Assembly: GCA_946056785.1 (NCBI GenBank)
Contig: CAMGKS010000083.1
Span: forward strand, 1 to 5,835
Origin: an uncultured Clostridia bacterium
GTDB lineage: Bacteria; Bacillota; Clostridia; Christensenellales; CAG-917
Direction: 5' to 3'
Length of the DNA stretch: 5,835 nucleotides
Positions 1 through 5,835 of this stretch are shown here, in pieces. The position numbers and the translations under genes are program-made. The notes beneath the pieces are model-generated. The model saw only the letters and a list, made by a program, of their open reading frames with translations. It had not been told where the DNA came from and ran no database searches. Each line of letters opens with the position of its first letter. Positions within the stretch are counted from its first letter, which is position 1.

Positions 1-4
1 TGAA

Positions 5-640
5 ATGAGTAAATCGTTGTATAGTTGGATCTTAACCGATAAAGTTGTTGTGGCTGTAGACGGCGAAGCGGCTAAACGCGGTACAAACAGAAGCAGTCTG
101 ATAAACGAAATTCTGGCTGACTATTTGCAAGTTGAAACTCCGGAACAACAAATGAGAAATATTTTTGCAGGCATAGACAAACTTATCGGAGGATATTTTG
201 AGGCGTTGCTTCCCTCCAACAGCAGGTCAATGGCATTAAAGACGTCGCTCGATTATAAATATCGACCAACGGTTAAATACGAGCTTGAGCTTTCAAAGAC
301 GCCGGAGAACGATTTGGGAACTTTAAAAGTTCAGTGGAGAACGACGTCTGAAGAATTGACGGTCAGAATCGACGAATTCATACGGATATGGATGGCGGTT
401 GAAAGTAAATATTGTAAAAACGTTATAGCGTACGTCTATGAAGATAACAAATTTCAAAGGACGTTTGCATTACCGCCCGGCATTGAATTTAACATAAGCT
501 ATATTTCTAACGGAATCGGAAAATATATCAGGCTTTTCGACAAGGCACTTAAAAGTTATGCTACGGGCGGACTTAAAACCGCCGAAGAAGTTGACGAGTT
601 TTACAAAAAATTTGTCTTGTCAATGGAAGAATTTATTTAG
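5..640 (+). CDS. Ribbon-helix-helix (CopG/Arc-like) domain protein, function unknown
   Basis: A 211-residue protein. Residues about 4-42 fit a ribbon-helix-helix fold: a short beta strand (SLYSWIL), a first helix (VVAVDGEAAKRG), then the typical turn and second helix starting TNRSSLINEILADYL. That fold binds DNA as a dimer, with the strands of two subunits inserted in the major groove. Residues about 45-211 form a mixed alpha/beta region that I cannot assign to a named family. It has no signal peptide or membrane segment, so it should be cytoplasmic. From memory, similar proteins beginning MSKSLYS and sharing the TNRS-LINQILAEY segment occur as hypothetical proteins in Clostridia, which supports the start at 5. 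The ribosome binding site would lie left of the window, so the start is not proven. The stop is TAG. The gene lies 251 bases before clpB on the same strand. A DNA-binding role is inferred from the fold; the target is unknown. Confidence 0.8.
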   Translation: MSKSLYSWILTDKVVVAVDGEAAKRGTNRSSLINEILADYLQVETPEQQMRNIFAGIDKLIGGYFEALLPSNSRSMALKTSLDYKYRPTVKYELELSKTPENDLGTLKVQWRTTSEELTVRIDEFIRIWMAVESKYCKNVIAYVYEDNKFQRTFALPPGIEFNISYISNGIGKYIRLFDKALKSYATGGLKTAEEVDEFYKKFVLSMEEFI

Positions 641-891
641 TTCCCCAATAACAAATTTTTAAATTCGATTAATTCCTTTTGTTAGGAGGTTTTTCTATAC
701 CGAAAAACGGCATAAAAACCGTAAAGCGAAACTAAAGAAGTAAAGATTTTGTACGGGAAACAATAGAGCGAAAGATAAAACGAATTAGGGCAGACGTTAA
801 AATTTCAAGGAAATTAATAAGTAAAAGAACAACGCCCGTAATCGTAATAAATTGAAAATAACTTAACTAAAAGAAGGAAGGAGGGATAGAT
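641..891 (+). other. Spacer and probable mRNA leader before clpB
   Basis: This A-rich stretch holds no complete gene. Near its left end is a 7-bp inverted repeat, TAACAAA (649-655) and TTTGTTA (678-684), with a 22-base loop; it lacks a T-run and is a poor terminator. A strong AGGAGG sits at 685-690, with no ATG, GTG or TTG at the right distance. No convincing sigma-A promoter is visible; the best -10-like hexamer, TATACC at 696, has no matching -35. I see no CIRCE inverted repeat (TTAGCACTC/GAGTGCTAA) and no tandem GGTCAAA heptads of a CtsR box. How clpB is transcribed is therefore open: read-through from the upstream gene or a non-canonical promoter are both possible. Confidence 0.55.
878..885 (+). 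promoter_or_regulatory. Ribosome binding site of clpB
   Basis: AAGGAGGG lies six bases before the ATG at 892. It is a near-perfect Shine-Dalgarno sequence at good spacing and fixes the clpB start. Confidence 0.9.
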
Positions 892-3468
892 ATGGATATC
901 GAAAAATTTACAAGGAAATCGGTAACGGCAATTCAGGACGCTCAGAATTATGCAAAAAAGCACGGAAGCAATCAGATTGCGACAGAGCATCTTGCGCTTG
1001 CTTTGTTGACCGGTGAAGACAGTATTGCAAAAGAGATATTAAAAAAGTCCGGAGCCGACTGCGAGGGGCTTATTAAAGAACTCTCAAACAGATTGGGCGA
1101 ACTGCCGGTTATATCTATGGCGGGCGACGGAGTTTACGTCGATTCCAAAGTGCAGGATATACTTAACGCAGCGCAGGACGAAGCAAAAAAAGACGGCGAC
1201 GCGTTCGTATCGGTCGAAAGGTTATTCGGATTGATTTTGAAATCGCCGACCGATATGCTTAAAAAACTTTTTTCAAAATATGCCGCCGTTTATCAAAAAT
1301 ACTTGGAGGAGGTAAAGAAAATGAAAATTACGCCAAACACTTCGGATAATGCCGAAGATACGATGGAAGCTCTTAAAAAATACGGCACAGACCTTGTTGA
1401 GAGAGCAAAAAACAATAAACTTGATCCTGTCATCGGCAGAGATGACGAAATAAGAAACGTCATAAGAATTCTTACAAGAAAGACGAAAAACAATCCTGTT
1501 TTAATCGGCGAACCGGGCGTAGGTAAAACCGCTATCGCCGAAGGACTTGCGCAAAGAATAGTAAGGGGAGACGTTCCTGAAGGCTTAAAAAACAAAAGCC
1601 TTATCGCTCTCGACATGGGGGCTCTTATTGCGGGAGCAAAATACAGAGGCGAATTTGAAGAAAGACTTAAAGCCGTTTTGAACGAAGTTAAAGCCAAAGA
1701 AGGCGAAGTGCTTTTGTTCATCGATGAACTTCATACGATCGTCGGTGCGGGTAAAACGGAAGGAAGTATGGACGCAGGCAATCTCCTTAAACCTATGCTT
1801 GCTCGTGGTGAGCTTCATTGTATTGGTGCTACTACTCTTGACGAATACAGGAAATACATCGAAAAGGACGCCGCTTTGGAACGTCGTTTCCAACCTGTTA
1901 TGGTAAACGAACCGACGGTGGAAGATACTATTGCAATTTTAAGAGGACTTAAAGAACGTTACGAAATTTTCCACGGCGTTAAAATTCACGACGACGCTTT
2001 GGTGAGTGCGGCAACGCTTTCCAACCGTTATATTACGGATAGATTCTTGCCTGATAAAGCCATAGACTTGGTCGATGAAGCATGTGCTATGATAAGAACG
2101 GAAATTGACAGTATGCCTATTGAAATGGACGTAATTTCCAGAAAAATCATTCAGCTTGAAATCGAAGAAATGGCACTTTCAAAAGAGACGGATAAACTTT
2201 CTACCGAACGTCTTGAAAAACTCAAACAAGAACTTAAAGCGAATAAAGAAAAATTCGAGAAAATGAAAACTCAGTGGGAGTCTGAAAAGAAGGGTATCAC
2301 CGGCGTGCAGGGAATAAAAGCGGAAATAGACAGACTAACAAACGAAGCGGAAAATGCAAAAAGAAATTCGGACTATGCAAGAGCCGCTGAAATCGAATAC
2401 GGTCTTATTCCGAAATTGAACGAAGAATTGAAAAATTCGGAAAACAAAAAAACCAACAAAAAGAAATTGTTGCGTGACGAAGTTACGAGCGAAGAAATTT
2501 CATCGATAGTCGCAAAATGGACGGGTATTCCCGTTTCGAAACTTATGGAAGGAGAAAGGGAAAAACTGTTGCACTTATCCGACGAACTTCATAAGAGAGT
2601 TATCGGGCAAGACGAGGCAGTCAATAAAGTGTCGGAAGCAATATTGCGTTCGAGGGCTAAAATTTCCGATGAAAACAGACCTATCGGCTCGTTCCTTTTC
2701 TTGGGTCCTACCGGCGTCGGAAAAACGGAACTTGCCAAAACGCTTTCCGAAAATTTGTTTGACGACGAAAAAAATATTGTCAGAATCGATATGACAGAAT
2801 ATATGGAAAAATTCAGCGTATCGAGATTAATCGGCGCTCCTCCGGGATACGTCGGCTATGACGAGGGCGGTCAGCTTACCGAAGCGGTCAGAAGAAAACC
2901 TTACAGCGTGATTTTGTTTGACGAGATTGAAAAAGCTCACCCGGACGTTTTCAACATTTTGCTTCAAGTGCTTGACGACGGCAGAATTACGGACAGTCAG
3001 GGAAGAACGGTAGATTTTAAAAATACTGTGATAATTTTGACGTCAAATCTCGGAAGCAATCTGATTTTAGATTCAATCAGCAAAAACGGAAAGGTCGATG
3101 ACGAAACGAAAAGAGCAATCGACGCAATGTTAAAGCAACAGTTCCGTCCTGAGTTCCTGAACAGACTTGACGAAATAGTTTTGTTTACTCCGCTTTCAAA
3201 AGACGAAATTAAAAATATAGTCAACCTTATGCTGGATAAATTGTCGAAACGTCTTTCGGAGCAGAATTTAAATCTTGTAGTCACGGATAGAGCAAAAGAT
3301 AAAATCGTTGAAGGCGGATATGACGTGAACTTCGGTGCGAGACCGCTTAAAAGGTATATACAAACCAATATTGAAAATATGTTGGCAAGAAAAATACTCG
3401 AAGGCAATCTGGATGATGGGGCGACTTTGACGGTCGATGTGGACGGAGATAATTTCTTTGTAAAATAA
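892..3468 (+). CDS. clpB: ATP-dependent protein disaggregase ClpB
   Basis: An 858-residue class 1 AAA+ chaperone of the Hsp100 family. ClpB forms cytosolic hexamers that pull polypeptides out of aggregates through a central pore, working with DnaK/DnaJ/GrpE. Domains in order: N-terminal Clp repeat domain (about 1-143); first ATPase domain with Walker A GEPGVGKT (206-213), pore loop KYRG (250-253), Walker B with D278/E279 and arginine fingers R331/R332; coiled-coil middle domain (about 409-525); second ATPase domain with Walker A GPTGVGKT (605-612), pore loop GYVG (652-655), Walker B with D677/E678, arginine finger near R758 and sensor-2 GARPLKR (815-821). The long middle domain and the lack of an LGF/VGF ClpP-binding loop after the second Walker B separate it from ClpC and ClpA. 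Length and Walker positions match E. coli ClpB (857 residues) almost residue for residue. All key residues are intact. A strong internal start lies at codon 144. Confidence 0.98.
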   Translation: MDIEKFTRKSVTAIQDAQNYAKKHGSNQIATEHLALALLTGEDSIAKEILKKSGADCEGLIKELSNRLGELPVISMAGDGVYVDSKVQDILNAAQDEAKKDGDAFVSVERLFGLILKSPTDMLKKLFSKYAAVYQKYLEEVKKMKITPNTSDNAEDTMEALKKYGTDLVERAKNNKLDPVIGRDDEIRNVIRILTRKTKNNPVLIGEPGVGKTAIAEGLAQRIVRGDVPEGLKNKSLIALDMGALIAGAKYRGEFEERLKAVLNEVKAKEGEVLLFIDELHTIVGAGKTEGSMDAGNLLKPMLARGELHCIGATTLDEYRKYIEKDAALERRFQPVMVNEPTVEDTIAILRGLKERYEIFHGVKIHDDALVSAATLSNRYITDRFLPDKAIDLVDEACAMIRTEIDSMPIEMDVISRKIIQLEIEEMALSKETDKLSTERLEKLKQELKANKEKFEKMKTQWESEKKGITGVQGIKAEIDRLTNEAENAKRNSDYARAAEIEYGLIPKLNEELKNSENKKTNKKKLLRDEVTSEEISSIVAKWTGIPVSKLMEGEREKLLHLSDELHKRVIGQDEAVNKVSEAILRSRAKISDENRPIGSFLFLGPTGVGKTELAKTLSENLFDDEKNIVRIDMTEYMEKFSVSRLIGAPPGYVGYDEGGQLTEAVRRKPYSVILFDEIEKAHPDVFNILLQVLDDGRITDSQGRTVDFKNTVIILTSNLGSNLILDSISKNGKVDDETKRAIDAMLKQQFRPEFLNRLDEIVLFTPLSKDEIKNIVNLMLDKLSKRLSEQNLNLVVTDRAKDKIVEGGYDVNFGARPLKRYIQTNIENMLARKILEGNLDDGATLTVDVDGDNFFVK
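1305..1323 (+). promoter_or_regulatory. Probable internal translation start within clpB (short ClpB form)
   Basis: GGAGGAGG at 1305-1312, continuing as AGGAGGT to 1313, precedes an in-frame ATG at 1321-1323 by seven to eight bases. This is as strong as the main clpB ribosome binding site. Initiation here would give a ClpB starting at Met144, about 715 residues long, lacking the N-terminal domain but keeping both ATPase domains and the middle domain. E. coli ClpB is known to be made in a long form and a short form begun at Val149, at the same domain boundary. The position and the two adjacent GAG codons in a gene that mostly uses GAA suggest selection, but use of this start is an inference. 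Confidence 0.7.
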
Positions 3469-3541
3469 GTTGCGTTTAAGGCTGCGTAAAATTTAAAGCA
3501 TAACGGTTTGGCTCACGCAAAATTACGGGTAATCTAAGCCG

Positions 3542-3595
3542 AATGTGAAAAATAAGTTTTATGATTATAATGTGAAAAAGAAGTTTTACGATTAT
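3542..3595. repeat. 27-bp direct tandem repeat, two copies
   Basis: Copies at 3542-3568 and 3569-3595 abut exactly. Each begins AATGTGAAAAA and carries AAGTTTTA followed by a GATTAT stretch. They differ at only two positions (T3553 versus G3580 and T3562 versus C3589), so 25 of 27 bases match. The repeat lies about 75 bases after the clpB stop. It has no open frame of note and could be a replication-slippage duplication. Confidence 0.85.
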
Positions 3596-3710
3596 ATTTT
3601 ATCTGATATAACTTTGTTTTGTAAAACGCAGACTTTAAAAGCATTATTGCTATAACTTAATCGTTTCAATTTATAAAATAAAGGCGATTATATGCGGCAT
3701 TGTAAAAGTA

Positions 3711-3741
3711 AAGAGCGGTTGGCATAAAGCTAACCGCTCTT
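3711..3741. terminator. Hairpin terminator, probably bidirectional
   Basis: AAGAGCGGTTGGC (3711-3723) pairs with GCTAACCGCTCTT (3729-3741) to give a 13-bp stem with one G-T pair and a five-base loop, ATAAA. On the plus strand it is followed by an interrupted T-rich run (ATTGTTTAT); on the minus strand by TACTTTTACA. It is the strongest hairpin in the convergent spacer and so the likely end of both transcripts. It is unusually far from both stop codons, 242 bases after clpB and 196 bases after the mgtC-like gene. Confidence 0.78.
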
Positions 3742-3937
3742 ATTGTTTATCAATGGAAACTTTTGTTTTTTGTTACGATACGTGAGTAAAGGTTGCGTTT
3801 CAATTTGAATTTAACGCAATTCGTCTGGTAAAAAAGATTAATGCTTAAAGCTGACGCAAATTAAACAAAAGGCTGCATTACGTTTTGCACTTTTTCAATT
3901 TGATTTTAAACTTTGCATTAAATTTCAATCAAAGTAA

Positions 3938-4633
3938 TCAGATTTCTTCGTATTTTTCCAAAGATTTTATGAAAGGATTTTGTGCAATTATATTATGTAG
4001 CGTTTCCGCGGTATAAATTTCAGTCACCGAAAATTCAAGGTCTGCAACGTATCCGCCTTTACCATCTGCGTTTTCTTTATACCTTAAGAAGCGTTTTAAA
4101 TGAAAAACTTCTTTGAAACGTTGCAAATCTTCTTCAGAGTTTACTTGTATTTGTGCTTTCAATATACTGTAAACTCTGCCGCGGAGAATTTTAAACGGAA
4201 TATGAAGCAATACCTGAAAGCCTATTAAAAGGATGGTCGAGGCTATGCCTATAACGTACATTCCCGAACCGAGAGCAAGACCTATGCCTGACGTTGCCCA
4301 AATACCTGCGGCAGTGGTGATGCCGTGCAACATATCACGACGATATATAATGACGCCTGCGCCAAGGAAACCTATGCCGCTGACGACCTGCGCCGCAATA
4401 CGTGCAGAGTCTGCGCCTCTGACGCCGCCGCTTCCGATTGCTTGGTCGGCGAAACCGTATTTAGACACAATCATCATTATGCAAGCTGCCATACAAACGA
4501 TTGCGTGGGTACGGATTCCGGCTTCTTTTGAACGCGTCTTTCTTTCATAGCCGATTAAAAAGCCGCAAAGACCCGCTAAAAATATTCTGAAGATTAGCCA
4601 TAGAGCGTCAAGGCTTCCGTCGATAACGTACAT
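3938..4633 (-). CDS. MgtC/SapB family membrane protein
   Basis: A 231-residue integral membrane protein. Residues 1-150 carry the MgtC hydrophobic domain: about five membrane segments (roughly 10-28, 42-58, 77-97, 103-121 and 123-145) with the family signatures GYERKTRSKEAGIRTH (28-43) and DSARIAAQVVSGIGFLGAGV (75-94), then the HGITTAAGIWATSGIGLALG segment (103-122). Residues about 155-231 form a soluble, probably cytoplasmic tail, as in longer MgtC proteins whose C-terminal domain resembles the ACT fold. MgtC is known for roles in growth at low magnesium and survival in macrophages in pathogens, and in Salmonella it inhibits the F-type ATPase; in Clostridia the role is mostly unknown. The start is set at ATG 4633 because AGGAG lies five bases upstream; a TTG start at 4651 would add six residues and place that ribosome binding site inside the gene. 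The stop is TGA at 3940-3938. It is monocistronic in this window. Confidence 0.93.
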   Translation of the reverse strand: MYVIDGSLDALWLIFRIFLAGLCGFLIGYERKTRSKEAGIRTHAIVCMAACIMMIVSKYGFADQAIGSGGVRGADSARIAAQVVSGIGFLGAGVIIYRRDMLHGITTAAGIWATSGIGLALGSGMYVIGIASTILLIGFQVLLHIPFKILRGRVYSILKAQIQVNSEEDLQRFKEVFHLKRFLRYKENADGKGGYVADLEFSVTEIYTAETLHNIIAQNPFIKSLEKYEEI

Positions 4634-4638
4634 TTTTT

Positions 4639-4643
4639 CTCCT
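4639..4643 (-). promoter_or_regulatory. Ribosome binding site of the mgtC-like gene
   Basis: The minus strand reads AGGAG here, five bases before the ATG whose first base is 4633. It decides between this start and the upstream in-frame TTG at 4651. Confidence 0.85.
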
Positions 4644-4718
4644 AAAAACAATTGACGATTTTTGTTTCGTTTAAGCGAATTTCCGATTGAACAGAATTTT
4701 TGCTCAAACGATTATTAT

Positions 4719-4746
4719 ATTATACAGCAATTTATTTTTTTGTCAA
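4719..4746 (-). promoter_or_regulatory. Sigma-A-type promoter of the mgtC-like gene
   Basis: On the minus strand, a perfect -35 TTGACA (4746-4741) and a perfect -10 TATAAT (4724-4719) are separated by 16 bases. A second, overlapping TATAAT follows at once. Transcription should start near 4712, giving a 5' leader of about 80 bases before the ATG at 4633. A promoter this close to consensus suggests strong basal expression. Confidence 0.85.
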
Positions 4747-4907
4747 TATTAAAGTCGAGTTTATTTTCTTTTTTTGCTTCTCTAAAATTGAGAAATAGTA
4801 AATTAAGCGAAAAAGGAGCGGAAATTTTCCTATTATTTTTTAACGTGTCTGCCGACTTTTGATAAAATTTATAATTTGGCGAGTTAAAATATATTTTATT
4901 TTTTATC

Positions 4908-4936
4908 TTTACATTGAACGCTATTACGTGTATAAT
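4908..4936 (+). promoter_or_regulatory. Sigma-A-type promoter of the lipid kinase gene
   Basis: TTTACA (4908-4913) is one base off the consensus -35, and TATAAT (4931-4936) is a perfect -10; the spacer is exactly 17 bases. Transcription should begin near 4943, giving a leader of only about 18 bases before the ATG at 4961. This supports that ATG over an upstream in-frame one at 4859, which lies before the promoter. Confidence 0.85.
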
Positions 4937-4947
4937 ATATATACGTT

Positions 4948-4952
4948 GGGAG
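4948..4952 (+). promoter_or_regulatory. Ribosome binding site of the lipid kinase gene
   Basis: GGGAG followed by AAAG lies eight bases before the ATG at 4961. It is moderate in strength but well placed, and it rules out the longer frame beginning at 4859. Confidence 0.75.
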
Positions 4953-4960
4953 AAAGAAAA

Positions 4961-5833
4961 ATGTTTGATATAATTTATAATCCTACGAGCAAAAGCGGAA
5001 GCAGCATAAAGTTTTTCAATGAATTCATTGCGGAATTCGATAAACGCGGAGTAGAGTATAAGCTTCACAAAACGGAGCATAAAAACCATGCTACCGAAAT
5101 AGTAAGAGAACTTAACAAAACTCAGGACGATTCCAAGGTTTTGATTTTCGGCGGTGACGGCACTTTCGGCGAAGCCTTGATGGGTATCGAAAATTTTGAC
5201 ACGATTGCTTTGGGGCTTGTTCCTTGCGGAACCGGCAACGATTATGCAAGAGCGATGAAATTCCCTTCTAAAACGGTCGATTTCGTCGAACAGTTTATAA
5301 AAGGCGAAGTCAGAAGAACGGACTACATTCAGATAAACGACGATTTGCGTTGTTTGAACGTAAGCGGTCTCGGAATGGACGTTGATATTTTGGAACGATA
5401 TGCCGATATAAAAGCAAAGAAAGGAAAGGCAAGTTATTTTGCGGCGTTATTATGGGTTGTTCTTCATCTCAAATTTCATAAAATCAGATATACTATCGAC
5501 GGTGTTACTGAAGACCGTGATATACTTATAACGTCGATTGCAAACGGGCTTTACGTCGGCGGCGGACTTAATATGTCTCCTAATTCTGTTATCGGAGACG
5601 GTTTGCTTAACGTCGTTATGATAGACAAACTGAAAAAAGGGCAGAAATATCCGATGCTTTTCAGTTATTTAAAAACGAAACACTTGTCTCGTCCCGAAAC
5701 GAGAGAATTCGTCCGTGAAGAATTTGACCTCGAAATTCTGGATAACAGCAAATTTCAGATTGACGGCGAATTGTATGATTTAAAGAAAATACATTGCAAA
5801 CTCGTTCACGATAAATTGAGAATATTGAATTAA
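4961..5833 (+). CDS. Diacylglycerol/lipid kinase family protein (DgkB/YegS/BmrU-like)
   Basis: A 290-residue soluble kinase, close to the usual family length of about 300. The family uses ATP to phosphorylate a lipid hydroxyl, such as diacylglycerol to phosphatidic acid, at the inner face of the membrane. Visible signatures in order: N-terminal strand IIYNPTSKSG (4-13), the nucleotide-binding GGDGT (64-68), the second loop VPCGTGNDYARAM (87-99), GGGLNMSP (200-207) and GDGLL (212-216) near the C-terminal beta sandwich, and QIDGE (266-270), whose acidic pair matches the catalytic D and E known in this family. The N-terminal half has the NAD-kinase-like fold. A hydrophobic stretch at about 159-170 is too short for a membrane segment. 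DgkB recycles diacylglycerol from lipoteichoic acid synthesis in Gram-positive bacteria, but sequence alone does not settle the substrate. The start at 4961 fits the family N-terminus, the ribosome binding site and the promoter. The stop is TAA at 5831-5833. Confidence 0.92.
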   Translation: MFDIIYNPTSKSGSSIKFFNEFIAEFDKRGVEYKLHKTEHKNHATEIVRELNKTQDDSKVLIFGGDGTFGEALMGIENFDTIALGLVPCGTGNDYARAMKFPSKTVDFVEQFIKGEVRRTDYIQINDDLRCLNVSGLGMDVDILERYADIKAKKGKASYFAALLWVVLHLKFHKIRYTIDGVTEDRDILITSIANGLYVGGGLNMSPNSVIGDGLLNVVMIDKLKKGQKYPMLFSYLKTKHLSRPETREFVREEFDLEILDNSKFQIDGELYDLKKIHCKLVHDKLRILN

Positions 5834-5835
5834 CG

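Larger units (their letters stand above)
3469..3937. other. Convergent intergenic spacer between clpB and the mgtC-like gene
   Basis: This 469-base, A/T-rich stretch has no credible reading frame on either strand. It contains a 27-bp tandem duplication (3542-3595), a hairpin terminator (3711-3741), an inverted repeat TTGCGTT/AACGCAA (3793-3799 and 3813-3819), and a motif GCT(C/G)ACGCAAA seen twice (3511-3521 and 3850-3860). The flanking genes point towards each other, so this is 3'-end territory. It could hold decayed gene remnants or a small RNA, but nothing visible proves either. Confidence 0.6.
4634..4960. other. Divergent intergenic region between the mgtC-like gene and the lipid kinase
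   Basis: This 327-base, strongly A/T-rich region holds one promoter for each flanking gene (4719-4746 minus, 4908-4936 plus) with about 160 bases between their -35 boxes. Between them lies a nested inverted repeat: outer arms at 4770-4779 and 4805-4814 (10 bp with one T-G pair) around an inner TTCTC/GAGAA hairpin (4778-4782 and 4790-4794). It has no adjacent T-run in the right place for a terminator. I see no M-box or other recognised riboswitch in the roughly 80-base mgtC leader. No reading frame here has a ribosome binding site. Confidence 0.6.

Noticed and set aside
649..684. Inverted repeat TAACAAA/TTTGTTA as terminator of the first gene
   Set aside because: Seven A/T-rich pairs with a 22-base loop and no following T-run would be a very weak terminator.
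1293..1893. Minus-strand frames inside clpB
   Set aside because: They are antisense shadows of a well-conserved AAA+ domain, with no ribosome binding site or recognisable protein.
892..3468. ClpC rather than ClpB
   Set aside because: The middle domain is of the long ClpB type and there is no LGF/VGF ClpP-binding loop; the key residues fall at the E. coli ClpB positions.
4233..4550. Plus-strand frames opposite the mgtC-like gene
   Set aside because: They mirror the conserved MgtC membrane domain on the other strand and have no initiation signal.
3938..4651. Longer mgtC-like protein starting at TTG 4651
   Set aside because: The extra six residues would overlap the AGGAG that sits at ideal distance from ATG 4633, and the family N-terminus fits the shorter form.
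4814..4845. Possible terminator: AGGA...TCCT followed by a T-rich run
   Set aside because: The stem is only four to five base pairs, and no plus-strand gene ends nearby that would need it.
4662..4862. 66-codon frame in the divergent intergenic region
   Set aside because: It starts with TTG, has no ribosome binding site, and is made of the A/T-rich promoter DNA of the flanking genes.
4859..4960. 34-residue N-terminal extension of the lipid kinase from ATG 4859
   Set aside because: The extension is encoded by the promoter and leader, has no ribosome binding site, and is not part of the family; the kinase fold begins at MFDIIYNP.
4715..5089. 124-codon minus-strand frame across the lipid kinase start
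   Set aside because: It overlaps the promoter and coding start of the kinase antisense, and its composition is that of A/T-rich spacer DNA.

Overview
The window looks like chromosomal DNA from a low-GC, Gram-positive anaerobe of the Clostridia type, probably an uncultured gut lineage. This is inferred from the A/T-rich intergenic DNA, AGGAGG-type ribosome binding sites, canonical TTGACA/TATAAT promoters and gene content; no rRNA or other taxonomic marker is present. I see no tRNA, rRNA, CRISPR array, insertion sequence, integrase or phage gene.

Layout: (1) 5-640 (+), a 211-residue protein with an N-terminal ribbon-helix-helix DNA-binding motif and an unrecognised C-terminal domain. (2) 641-891, a 251-base leader or spacer holding a strong ribosome binding site that leads into a short aborted frame. 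(3) 892-3468 (+), a complete ClpB disaggregase with a conspicuous internal translation start at codon 144. (4) 3469-3937, a 469-base convergent spacer with a 27-bp tandem duplication and a hairpin that can serve as terminator for both flanking genes. (5) 3938-4633 (-), an MgtC/SapB-family membrane protein. (6) 4634-4960, a divergent intergenic region with one good sigma-A-type promoter on each strand. (7) 4961-5833 (+), a diacylglycerol/lipid kinase of the DgkB/YegS family, complete and ending two bases before the window edge.

These appear to be separate transcription units rather than one operon. ClpB is a stress chaperone working with DnaK; the MgtC-like protein and the lipid kinase are both linked to the cell envelope but share only a divergent promoter region. 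The ribbon-helix-helix protein lies upstream of clpB on the same strand and is the only candidate regulator here. I find no CIRCE element and no CtsR box before clpB, so its heat-shock control, if any, is not explained by those two known systems.

The window is mostly ordinary housekeeping sequence. The best leads are the internal ClpB start, the ribbon-helix-helix gene next to clpB, the aborted frame in the clpB leader, a patch of unusual codon use inside clpB, and the tandem repeat behind clpB. I found no convincing new multi-gene system.
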